This document shows positions 44,115 to 51,749 of a DNA stretch of 64,000 nt, piece by piece. Where the stretch lies: the NCBI RefSeq assembly GCF_037081675.1, contig NZ_JAZAQL010000001.1:1426001-1490000 (forward strand), written 5' to 3'. The position numbers were made by a program, and so were the translations under genes. How positions within the stretch are numbered: the first letter of the stretch is position 1; each line of letters opens with the position of its first letter. A model generated the notes under the pieces. The model had not been told where the DNA came from and ran no database searches. It was given only the letters and a program-made list of their open reading frames with translations. The stretch is from Halorubellus litoreus (lineage in GTDB: Archaea > Halobacteriota > Halobacteria > Halobacteriales > Natrialbaceae).

Positions 44115-45124
44115 GCCATCTCCTCGCGTGCGTACCCGACGATGTACACGCTCACGAACACGCCGATGATGGCGGCGGTCACGAACGCGATGGTCGCCGA
44201 GGTCGCGAACAGGTTGTTGTCGAACGACCGGATGACGAGACACGACAGCGACGGCACGGTCTCGCAGCCGGAGACGGTCTCGATGACGCCGTACACGCGC
44301 ATCGCTTGGATGGTGCGGAACAGCATCGCGACGAACACGGTCGGGAGCACCATCGGGAGCGTGATGTACTTGAACCGCTGCCAGGGCGACGCGCCCGAGA
44401 CCCTCGCGACGTCGTAGAGGTTCCGGTCGATGCTCTGCAGGCCGGCGAGGATGAGCAGCGCCATGAACGCGGTCGTCTTCCAGATGTCGGCGACGATGAT
44501 GATGATAGTCGAGTCGATGGTGCTCGAGAACGGCGCGAGCCCGAACGGCCCGAGCGTCTGCAGTATCGTCTGGTTGCCTTCGCCACCGATGAGGAACCCG
44601 GTGCCGGGCTGGAACATCAGGAAGAAGATCATCCCCTGGACGACGATGGGGACCGCCCACGGGATGATGATGGCGAGGCGCGCCCAGCGTCGCCCGAAGA
44701 AGTCCTGGTTGAGGACGAGCGCTTGCGCGAACCCGAAGATGGTCTCGAAGAACACGCTCGCGACCGTGAAGATGAGCGTCACCGTCAGCGCGCTGTTGAA
44801 GAACGCCTCGACGGTGAGCGCCGTCGGGACGAAGTCCGCTGGCAGGAGCGCGTTCTTCTGGCCGGTCAGGAGCGCGACGTAGTTCTCGACGCCGACGAAC
44901 CCGCCGAGGCGCCCGGCGAGGTTGTCCGCGAACAGCGACATCCGGAACGTCGACAGGAGCGGCCAGAGCGCGATCGCGGCGAGCAACGCGAGCGCTGGCG
45001 TCAGCAGGAGGTACGCGAACTGCGCTTCGCTGAGGTTCTCCATCCAGCGAACCACGGCCGCGTACGGGCCGCTGCTCGTGCGTTCGGCGAGCGCGCCCGG
45101 TTGCGTCTCTTGGTCGGTAGCCAT
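44111..45124 (-). CDS. Sugar ABC transporter permease (MalF-like)
   Basis: A 337-residue protein with six transmembrane segments. The EAA loop is YDVARVSGASPWQRFKYITLPMVLPT (about 220-245). It has a long first periplasmic loop (about 65-115), typical of MalF-like subunits. Cysteines C278 and C286 (ETVSGCETVPSLSCLV) in a late external loop are unusual and could form a disulfide. It lies 10 bp after the binding-protein gene. It pairs with the MalG-like permease encoded immediately after it. Confidence 0.9.
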   Translation of the reverse strand: MATDQETQPGALAERTSSGPYAAVVRWMENLSEAQFAYLLLTPALALLAAIALWPLLSTFRMSLFADNLAGRLGGFVGVENYVALLTGQKNALLPADFVPTALTVEAFFNSALTVTLIFTVASVFFETIFGFAQALVLNQDFFGRRWARLAIIIPWAVPIVVQGMIFFLMFQPGTGFLIGGEGNQTILQTLGPFGLAPFSSTIDSTIIIIVADIWKTTAFMALLILAGLQSIDRNLYDVARVSGASPWQRFKYITLPMVLPTVFVAMLFRTIQAMRVYGVIETVSGCETVPSLSCLVIRSFDNNLFATSATIAFVTAAIIGVFVSVYIVGYAREEMA

Positions 45125-45134
45125 CGTCGGCTGG

Positions 45135-46646
45135 TCAGGCGGACTCCTCTATCTGTTCGAGCGAGGCCTTGAGGTCCTCCATTGCCTTCGACGGTGACTT
45201 GCTCTGCTGGAGCGTGGCGTTGACCTCCTTGGATATCTGCGTGGACTGCTGGCTCCAGACGCGCGTCACCGGGCGCGGGATGGCGTTCTCTCCGGCTAGC
45301 TTCAGGGTGTCGACGTAGCGGCCGATGACGTCGAGCTCTTGGGCCTTGCTGCTCGCGAGGCGGTCCGGGACGGGTGGAATCCAGCCGCCGATCTCGAACA
45401 GCGAGAGCTGCGCTTGTTCGGTCTGCAGGGTCTTGAGGACCTGGAGCGCGGCGCGCAGGCGGTCGTCGGCGGCGTTCGGGTTGAGCGCGAGGTGCCAGCC
45501 GCCGAGCGCGGCGACGGGCCCGCCGGTGCCGTCGTACTTCGCGTCGCTCGCGGGGACGCCCTCGGGGATGGGCATCACGCCGAGGTCCTCGCCGAACGCG
45601 TCCTCGGCACCGTTGATGACGATGGAGTACGGCCAGTTCCGATGCATGACGGCCTTCCCCTTCGTGAACGGTTCGCGGGACGGCTCTTCGGTCATCTGGA
45701 GGACCTGCTTGGGTGCGATGTTCCCGGTGATGCCGTCCATCGAGTGCTCGTCGTCGCTCCCGTAGATGAACGTCCGGAGCAGCTTCAGGGAGTCGATGAC
45801 GGGCTGTTCCTCGACGGTGATGGGGCGGTCGCCGACGGGCCCGAAGAGGTTGTCGTGGTCGCCGAAGTACGCGCCGCCGTACGAGCTCATGAACTCGTTG
45901 AAGTCACAGCACGACAGGCCCTCGTAGGCCTTCGCCTGGAACGTGAACCCCATCTCGGCGTCGGTCGTCTCGAGCGCGTCCTTGGTGACCTTCGAGAACC
46001 GCTCCCAGTTCATCGCGTTGGTCGCCCAGTCCTCGCCGTCCGGGTCGTAGCCGGCTTCCTCGACGAGGTCCTTGCGGTACTGGATGGTCGGGAAGTCTGC
46101 GAACAGCGGCTGAGCGTAGAGGTCGCCGTTCATCGTCGCGGTGGAGACGCTCGCGTCGAAGAAGTCGTTCTTGACGGTGTCGACCATCGACCCCGGAAGG
46201 GCGTCGCTGAGGTTCATGATCTGGCCGCGGACGATGAACGGTATCGTCCAGCCGTTGTCCATCATGATGATGGTCGGCTTCTCCTGCCCGGCCGAGAGGA
46301 CGTTCTTGTACTTCGCTTGCCGGTCGCCGGTGGTGAACGACCCGGTGAGTATCTCCACGGAGATGTTCTCGGGGAGTCCTGCGGCGTGGAGTGCGTCGTT
46401 GATGTCGCCCTCGGCTTTCTTGAAGTTGGAGTCGCCGGCCCACTGGACGGTGACGTCCTCGCTCGGTGCTTCGGTGGGTATCGGTTCGTCGGTTCGCCCG
46501 GCGGTGCTCTCCGCGCTACCGCCGCTCTGGGAGATGCAGCCGGCGAGCGAGATGCCGGCGCCGGTGGCTGAGGCGACCGTCACGAACGAGCGCCGGGAGA
46601 CGCTACGCGAGTTACCGTCGGTATCGTGTGAGCCATTCGCAGGCAT
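45135..46646 (-). CDS. Extracellular solute-binding lipoprotein of the sugar ABC transporter
   Basis: A 503-residue binding protein. The N-terminus has a twin-arginine signal (SRRSFVTVASATGAGISLAGC) with lipobox LAGC, so it is a lipid-anchored surface protein. It has a family 1-like fold of carbohydrate-binding proteins: VTVQWAGDSNFKKAEGDIN in the first strand, then YAQPLFADFPTIQYRKDLVEEAGYDP, and the ALGGWHLALNPN segment. The ATG at 46646 (MPANGSHDTDG) is preferred because the TATA-like box at 46671-46679 is about 28 nt upstream; an in-frame ATG at 46661 is also possible. It leads the ABC operon and ends 10 bp before the first permease. Confidence 0.88.
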   Translation of the reverse strand: MPANGSHDTDGNSRSVSRRSFVTVASATGAGISLAGCISQSGGSAESTAGRTDEPIPTEAPSEDVTVQWAGDSNFKKAEGDINDALHAAGLPENISVEILTGSFTTGDRQAKYKNVLSAGQEKPTIIMMDNGWTIPFIVRGQIMNLSDALPGSMVDTVKNDFFDASVSTATMNGDLYAQPLFADFPTIQYRKDLVEEAGYDPDGEDWATNAMNWERFSKVTKDALETTDAEMGFTFQAKAYEGLSCCDFNEFMSSYGGAYFGDHDNLFGPVGDRPITVEEQPVIDSLKLLRTFIYGSDDEHSMDGITGNIAPKQVLQMTEEPSREPFTKGKAVMHRNWPYSIVINGAEDAFGEDLGVMPIPEGVPASDAKYDGTGGPVAALGGWHLALNPNAADDRLRAALQVLKTLQTEQAQLSLFEIGGWIPPVPDRLASSKAQELDVIGRYVDTLKLAGENAIPRPVTRVWSQQSTQISKEVNATLQQSKSPSKAMEDLKASLEQIEESA

Positions 46647-46670
46647 ATCACGGTTTTTCATGTGGGGATT

Positions 46671-46703
46671 AGATATAGATAACGAGGATACAACAGCTGT
46701 TGT
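46671..46703 (-). promoter_or_regulatory. TATA box and perfect palindrome in the promoter of the sugar ABC operon
   Basis: On the minus strand a TATA-like box (CTATATCT, plus-strand 46671-46679) lies about 25-33 nt before the ATG at 46646. ACAACAGCTGTTGT at 46690-46703, a perfect 14-bp palindrome, lies about 11 bp upstream of that box. This placement, next to the BRE/TATA element, suits an activator or repressor of the operon. The TrmB-like regulator gene at 46850 is the best candidate. Confidence 0.55.
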
Positions 46704-46849
46704 AGTAAGATTGTGATACAGATCGGTGGCGTTCGTGTCAAGCAAGTATTGCGACGTGCGTGCCGTCATCGGTCGCCCAGTCCGGAAACGACGAAGAACT
46801 CGTGTCTCGTTCGTCAGATAGTGGACACCGGCACTCGACGCGGCCGCAG

Positions 46850-47926
46850 TCAGTCGACCGCGGTGACCGTGATACGCGTCGCCTCCAGGTCCTCCAGCAT
46901 CGCGCCCTCCCCGCCGACCGTGAACGACCCCTCGTCGGTCGCGACCGTGAACGACGCCCGACCCGCGAGCTCCACGAGGCCCGTCGTCCGCGCGTCCCCA
47001 CTCTCGTCGCCCTCGTAGTACACGTCACTGACCACGCCCTCGACCGCTCGCGCCTCGCCACCCGACACCGCGTTCCCCTCGACGTGCACCGACACCACCG
47101 CGTCGGCCTCCACGAGCGGCTCGACGTCCCGGATGAACTCGCGGACGTCCACGTACTCGATCGGCGGGTCGTCGTTGCGCGCGCTGTAGATCTCCTCGCA
47201 GATCTCCCAGAGACAGCCGACGTAGTACCAGTGGAACACGTACTCGTGCGTGCGGTCGTCGACGAGCACGCCGTACTCGTTGCGCGCCGCCTCGTGCGGC
47301 GCGAAGCACGCCTTCTGCCGGTCGACGAGCGCGACGAACGGCGACGGAATCGGGCGATGACGTGCCTCCGTACACGTCGACGCGAGCACGTCCGACGCCG
47401 GCAGTGGCGTCCGGTCGTCGTCCTCCGTGTACAGCGACAACTGGACGTACACGCCGCGGTCGACCGCGGCCGCGAGCGCGTCCTCGAGCTCCGCGAACTG
47501 CTCGGGGCTCGCCGACAACTGGATCTGGTTCTCGGCGTCCTCGATGAACAGTCGCGCGCGGTCGACGACGGTCTCGAACCGCTGAACGATGCTCGCCGCG
47601 TGCGCGTCCAGCTCGGGCTGCTCCCAGCGCTCCTCTATCTCCGCGGCCGCCGACGACAGCCGGTCGGCACGCGACTCGAGGTCCGCGAGCACCTCCGTCG
47701 GGTCGTGCGCGCGCACCCGAAGGCGGTCCTGCTCGTACGTCTCGACGTACCCGCGGTCCTCGAGGTCCCGGACGACGTCGTAGATGCGCGGGTCCGGGAC
47801 GTCGCTCGCCGCGGTCAGCTCGCGCGCCGACGCGGTCCCGAGCTCCAGTATCGCGACGTACGCCCGGGACTGGTACGGCGACAGCCCGGCGTCCTGCAGG
47901 GTCTCGCGCAACTCCTCGGAATCCAT
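46850..47926 (-). CDS. TrmB-family sugar-sensing transcriptional regulator
   Basis: A 358-residue regulator. The N-terminal winged helix (about 10-75) contains LSPYQSRAYVAILELGTASARELTAASDVPDPRIYDVVRDLEDRGYVE, the TrmB-type HTH. A coiled segment (about 85-110) follows. A central domain (about 115-210) and a C-terminal domain (about 225-358, with SVHVEGNAVSGGEARAVEGVV and GEGAMLEDLEATRITVTAVD) match the TrmB family's effector-binding part, which binds sugars. The gene lies immediately upstream of the sugar ABC operon in the same orientation, so it most likely controls it. The ATG at 47926 begins MDSEELRETLQD. Confidence 0.88.
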   Translation of the reverse strand: MDSEELRETLQDAGLSPYQSRAYVAILELGTASARELTAASDVPDPRIYDVVRDLEDRGYVETYEQDRLRVRAHDPTEVLADLESRADRLSSAAAEIEERWEQPELDAHAASIVQRFETVVDRARLFIEDAENQIQLSASPEQFAELEDALAAAVDRGVYVQLSLYTEDDDRTPLPASDVLASTCTEARHRPIPSPFVALVDRQKACFAPHEAARNEYGVLVDDRTHEYVFHWYYVGCLWEICEEIYSARNDDPPIEYVDVREFIRDVEPLVEADAVVSVHVEGNAVSGGEARAVEGVVSDVYYEGDESGDARTTGLVELAGRASFTVATDEGSFTVGGEGAMLEDLEATRITVTAVD

Positions 47927-48057
47927 GCCGCTCACTCGCACGGGAACGCGCAAGAACCTTCGGCTGGCCGCGCTCCACGCTGCCCGAGCGCTGACGCGGA
48001 GGCGGGCGCCGTGGCCGGCGACAGCCCTTTGTCGCGAGCCGCCGGAGTGTGTCGCGA

Positions 48058-48924
48058 ATGACCACGTTCGACGCCCTCCGCGACGCTCGGTACACGGGCG
48101 AGGCCCGCTGTTGGCCGTGCACGGCGGTGAACGTCGTGGTCGTCGCGGCCGTCGTCCTGGCGCTCGCGCTCGTCGACCGGGTCGCGCTCGCGGCCGCGGT
48201 CGCGGTCGTCGGCGCGCTCGCCGTCTGGCTACGCGGGTACGTGGTCCCGTTCACGCCGCGGTTCGCGCCGCGGCTCGTCGCGGCCGTTCCCGGCGGCGAG
48301 CGCCTGTTCGACCACGGGAACGCACCGGGTCGCGACCGCGAGACCGCGGACGATGCACCCGCTGGGACGGCCGGCGACGCGAACCTCGCGCCGCGGGACG
48401 TCGACGCCGAGGCGACCCTCGGCGCGCTCGTCGACGCCGGCGTCGTCGTGCCCGCGGGCGAGGACCTCCAGTTGGACGACGCGTTCCGCGAGGCGTGGAC
48501 CGTCCGCATCCGCGACCGCCGGGACGACCCCGTGGAGGCGGTCGCGAGCGACGTCGCCGACGCCCTCGCGGACGCGACCGTCAGCGTCGAGGACGAGGAC
48601 GTCGGGCGCGGTCCGTACGTCGTCGTCTCCCGGGGCGACGGCCCGTCGCTCGGCGACGCCTGGCTCACGCGACCCGTCGCGGTCGCCGAACTCGCCGCCG
48701 TCGAGGCGCTCGCCGACCACGACCTCGACCGCGCGACGCGCGTCGCCGCCGCCGGTCCACTCCGACTGTTCCTCGACGAGTGCCCGGCGTGCGGCGGCGA
48801 CGTCGTGGAGACCACGACCGTCGAGTGCTGCGGCGGCACCGCCGGCGCCGGCGCCAGCCCCGACCACGTCCTCGCGTGCAGCGACTGCGACAGCAGGCTG
48901 TTCACGCTCCCTGACCCCGAGTGA
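48058..48924 (+). CDS. Membrane-anchored protein with C-terminal zinc ribbon, hypothetical
   Basis: A 288-residue protein. Near the N-terminus are a CWPC pair (CWPCTAVN) and two hydrophobic segments (about 22-42 and 45-62). A soluble acidic region follows. The C-terminus has a zinc-ribbon-like cluster (CPACGGDVVETTTVECC, then CSDCDSRL) with CxxC pairs. From memory this layout resembles a haloarchaeal family of unknown role. It diverges from the TrmB regulator, and its codon use is typical. The zinc-ribbon could mediate protein or nucleic acid contact. Confidence 0.7.
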   Translation: MTTFDALRDARYTGEARCWPCTAVNVVVVAAVVLALALVDRVALAAAVAVVGALAVWLRGYVVPFTPRFAPRLVAAVPGGERLFDHGNAPGRDRETADDAPAGTAGDANLAPRDVDAEATLGALVDAGVVVPAGEDLQLDDAFREAWTVRIRDRRDDPVEAVASDVADALADATVSVEDEDVGRGPYVVVSRGDGPSLGDAWLTRPVAVAELAAVEALADHDLDRATRVAAAGPLRLFLDECPACGGDVVETTTVECCGGTAGAGASPDHVLACSDCDSRLFTLPDPE

Positions 48925-49045
48925 CGGAGGCGCGGAGCGCTCCCCCTGCCGGCAGTCATCGCGTCCGCTCGTGCGGTCGTCGTGCCCGTGCGCGCTCGAC
49001 GCATCGCCGACCCAACACTTTTGACGTGTAGGGTGAGCTACTGGT

Positions 49046-49525
49046 ATGTCAACGCACACGACACCGGACGGCTCGACGCTCGAGTACGGACCAACCGCGG
49101 TCGCCGGCCGAACCGCCCTCGTCGGCGTCCTCGCCGGGCTCGCGTTCGGCGCACTCATCCAGTTCCAGCTCGGTCGGATGACCGCCATCGGCGCGATGTA
49201 CACGCTCGGCGACCCCTCACTCACCGTCGGCTGGGTCGCACACCTCTTCCACGCGGCGCTCTTCGGCGCGTTCTTCGGCGTCCTCGTCGACACCGGCGTC
49301 CTCCGCGAGCACGCCACCGAACTCGCGCCGAGCGTCGCCCTCGGCGCGGCCTACGCGACCGCGCTCTGGCTCGTCAACGTCGGGCTCGTCTGGCCGCTCT
49401 GGCTGAACGCCGTCAGCTTCGGGACCGACCTCCCCGTGCCGAACGTCGCCGTCATGCCGCTCGTCGGCCACCTCGTCTGGGGCGTCCTGCTCGGCGCCGG
49501 CACCGCCGTCGCGCTCGCGCGCTGA
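49046..49525 (+). CDS. Four-helix membrane protein, intact member of the tandem family
   Basis: A 159-residue relative of the genes at 36778 and 37330. It has the same plan: RTALVGVLAGLAFGALIQFQ, VGWVAHLFHAALFGAFFGVLVD, VALGAAYATALWLVNVGLVWPLWLN and MPLVGHLVWGVLLGAGTAVAL. The W-x-x-H in the second helix is conserved. The remnant at 37802-38002 is more like this gene than like its own neighbours. It lies tail-to-tail with argF with 12 bp between stops. The function is unknown. Confidence 0.7.
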   Translation: MSTHTTPDGSTLEYGPTAVAGRTALVGVLAGLAFGALIQFQLGRMTAIGAMYTLGDPSLTVGWVAHLFHAALFGAFFGVLVDTGVLREHATELAPSVALGAAYATALWLVNVGLVWPLWLNAVSFGTDLPVPNVAVMPLVGHLVWGVLLGAGTAVALAR

Positions 49526-49527
49526 GG

Positions 49528-49536
49528 AAAAACCGG
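49528..49536 (-). terminator. T-run terminator after argF
   Basis: Reading the minus strand, the argF stop is followed at once by ACCGGTTTTTCC. Archaeal termination is typically caused by such short T-runs. The same 12-bp intergenic stretch separates the converging genes at 49525 and 49538, and AACCGGTT within it is a palindrome, so it may serve both directions weakly. Confidence 0.45.
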
Positions 49537-49537
49537 T

Positions 49538-50476
49538 TCAGGAGAGGAGTTCGACGAGCAGCGCCTTCTGGACGTGCAGGCGGTTCTCGGCCTGCTGCCA
49601 GACGAGCGACCGCTCGCTCTCGATGGCGGCGTCGGTGACCTCCTCGCCGCGGTTCGCGGGCAGACAGTGCATGAACTTCGCGTCCGCGGCCTCGAGGACG
49701 TCCTCGGTGACGGTCCAGCCGTCGAAGGCCTCGCGCTTCTCGTCGGCCTCGCCCATGCTCACCCAGACGTCCGTCTCGACGACGTCCACGTCCGAGATCG
49801 CTGCCTCGAAGTCCGTCGTCACCGTCGGCGCGGAACCGACTGCGGCCGCACGCTCCAGGACCGAGTCCGGGAGCCCGTGGCCGTCCGGCGTCGCTATCGT
49901 GCAGTCGACGCCCGCCATCGCGCACGCGACCGCGAACGACGCGGCGACGTTGTTCCCGTCGCCGACCCACGCCACGGAGACGTCCGCGAGGTCGTCGAAC
50001 GTCTGCTTCAGCGTCAGGACGTCCGCGAGCGCCTGGCACGGATGCGCGTCGTCCGTGAGCGCGTTCACCACCGGGACGTCCGCGTACGCCGCGATCGTCT
50101 CCAGGGACGCGTGGTCGAACGTCCGGATGGCGAGCGCGTCTGCGTACCCCGAGAGCGCTCGCGCCGTGTCCTTGAGGGGTTCGCCGTGCCCGAGGTGCGT
50201 CGCGTCCGGCCCGAGGAACACCGCGTGCCCGCCGAGCTGGGTCATCCCGGTCTCGAAGCTCATCCGCGTTCGCGTCGAGGGCTTCTCGAACAGCATCCCG
50301 AGCGTGTGCTCGGGGAGGTCCCGGTGGGGGTTCCCGGCGGCGAGCATGTGCTCGTAGTTCGCGGCCTCGTCGAGGACGTCGTGGAACGTCTCCACGCTGA
50401 GGTCGTCCACGTCGAGGACGTGGCGTGGTGGCTCTGGACTCGATCCGTTCGGCGCGTCTGGCGTCGGTGTACTCAT
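49538..50476 (-). CDS. argF: Ornithine carbamoyltransferase
   Basis: A 312-residue enzyme that makes citrulline from ornithine and carbamoyl phosphate. The carbamoyl phosphate site STRTRMSFE (about 66-74), HPCQALADVL (about 142-151) and the ornithine-binding HCLPANRGEEV (about 270-280) are intact. It is the last gene of the lysW-argX-argC-argB-argD-argE-argF operon. The gap to argE is 24 bp. The acidic N-terminal extension of about 18 residues is a haloarchaeal addition. Confidence 0.95.
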   Translation of the reverse strand: MSTPTPDAPNGSSPEPPRHVLDVDDLSVETFHDVLDEAANYEHMLAAGNPHRDLPEHTLGMLFEKPSTRTRMSFETGMTQLGGHAVFLGPDATHLGHGEPLKDTARALSGYADALAIRTFDHASLETIAAYADVPVVNALTDDAHPCQALADVLTLKQTFDDLADVSVAWVGDGNNVAASFAVACAMAGVDCTIATPDGHGLPDSVLERAAAVGSAPTVTTDFEAAISDVDVVETDVWVSMGEADEKREAFDGWTVTEDVLEAADAKFMHCLPANRGEEVTDAAIESERSLVWQQAENRLHVQKALLVELLS

Positions 50477-50500
50477 GATAGTGTGGTCGTCCGCTGGTGG

Positions 50501-51709
50501 TTACTGGAGGTCGCTGGCGACGGATTCGAGGACCGCGACGGCGCGGTCGTAGTCGGCGAGCACGAGGTGTTCGTCGGGCGAGTGGTCGAGCGTGGAGTCG
50601 CCGGGGCCGTACGTGGCCACGGGACAGTTCCACGCCGCGTCGTAGAGGTTCGCGTCCGCGGTCCCGGTCTTCCGGAGGAGGCTCGGGTCGCCGCCAGCCT
50701 GCCTGATGGCGGTCCGGAACACGCGGCCGAGCTCGGAGCGCGGGCTCGCGACGTGCGGCGGGATGGCGTCGCCGAACTCGACGACGCCGCGCTTGGTCAC
50801 CTTGTCGACTGTCGCCTCGATGTCGTCCGCGTCGACCCCCGGGGGGATGCGGAACTGGCAGTCGACGGTCGCGGTGACCGCGTTCCCGCCGGGTTCCGTG
50901 CCGGCGTCCACCATCACGGGCTTGACCGTCACGGACTCGAACACGCTCGCGTCGTCGCCCGCACTGGCACCGGGGCCGAGCGGGCTCTCGAAGGCGTCCT
51001 TGACGTCCTCGACCCACGCGGTCGCGTGCTCGACGGCGTTCAGGTCGGGGAGCGACGAGTGCGCGGCCTCGGTCGCGACCTCGTACGTCGCCGCGACGAA
51101 CCCGCGGTAGCCGAGCGTGAGCGCCGACCACCCGGAGGGCTCGCCGTTGATGACGACGTCGGGGGCGTCCCGGTCGGCGACGAGGTGGTGCGCGCCACGG
51201 CTCGTGGTCTCCTCGCCGACGACGCCGACGAACGACACGCCCGTCTCGACGGCCGCCACGGCCATCGCGGCGAGCGGCCCGGTCGCGTCGACGCTCCCGC
51301 GCCCCCACAGCAGCGCGTCGTCGTCGACGAGCGCGGTGCCGTCCGTGGGCAGCGTCACGTCGTCGCCGCCGGCGTCGTTCACGACCGCTTCGGCGTCCGT
51401 GAGGTTCGCGTCGGCGTTCGTGAGACAGGTCGGGACGTCGCCGGGGACGGTGTCGACGTGACTCGTGAGGAGCACCGAGTCGTCCGCGGGCGCGCGGACG
51501 TTCCCGACGTCGTCGAGCCACACCTCGCGGCCGTGGGACTCGAAGAACGCCGCGAGGCGCTCGGCGGCCGCGGCCTCCTCGCCCGTGGGCGAGGGCGTGG
51601 CGACGAGGTCCGCGACGAGTTCGCGCGCTTCGGCCGCGGAGACGTCCGCGGTCGCGACGCCGCCGTCAGCCGCGTCGGCGGTAGCGCCGGTCGCGTCCGC
51701 GTTCGCCAT
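50501..51709 (-). CDS. lysK: [LysW]-ornithine/lysine hydrolase (M20 family)
   Basis: A 402-residue metallo-hydrolase that frees ornithine (or lysine) from the C-terminal Glu of LysW. Metal-binding motifs are SHVDTVPG (His, Asp), GRGSVDATGPLAAM (Asp) and VGEETTSRGAHHL (Glu-Glu), with a His near the C-terminus (LDHSPDEHLVLADY). The length exceeds the usual about 350 residues because of an acidic N-terminus (about 25 residues) and a loop of about 35 residues in the first metal segment. Its place in a cluster with argF and argG makes ornithine the likely physiological product. Confidence 0.88.
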   Translation of the reverse strand: MANADATGATADAADGGVATADVSAAEARELVADLVATPSPTGEEAAAAERLAAFFESHGREVWLDDVGNVRAPADDSVLLTSHVDTVPGDVPTCLTNADANLTDAEAVVNDAGGDDVTLPTDGTALVDDDALLWGRGSVDATGPLAAMAVAAVETGVSFVGVVGEETTSRGAHHLVADRDAPDVVINGEPSGWSALTLGYRGFVAATYEVATEAAHSSLPDLNAVEHATAWVEDVKDAFESPLGPGASAGDDASVFESVTVKPVMVDAGTEPGGNAVTATVDCQFRIPPGVDADDIEATVDKVTKRGVVEFGDAIPPHVASPRSELGRVFRTAIRQAGGDPSLLRKTGTADANLYDAAWNCPVATYGPGDSTLDHSPDEHLVLADYDRAVAVLESVASDLQ

Positions 51710-51749
51710 CAGGCGGACACCCCCGCTTGACTCGGCATCAGGCGGACAC
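51707..51749. repeat. 29-bp micro-duplication of the argD/lysK junction
   Basis: CATCAGGCGGACAC occurs at 51707-51720 and again at 51736-51749, 29 bp apart. On the minus strand the duplicated piece contains TGTCCGCCTGATG, i.e. the end of argD with its TGATG stop/start junction. The copy lies between the argD stop (51738) and the lysK start (51709) and leaves a nine-codon stub. The ancestral genes therefore probably overlapped by one base. Confidence 0.7.
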
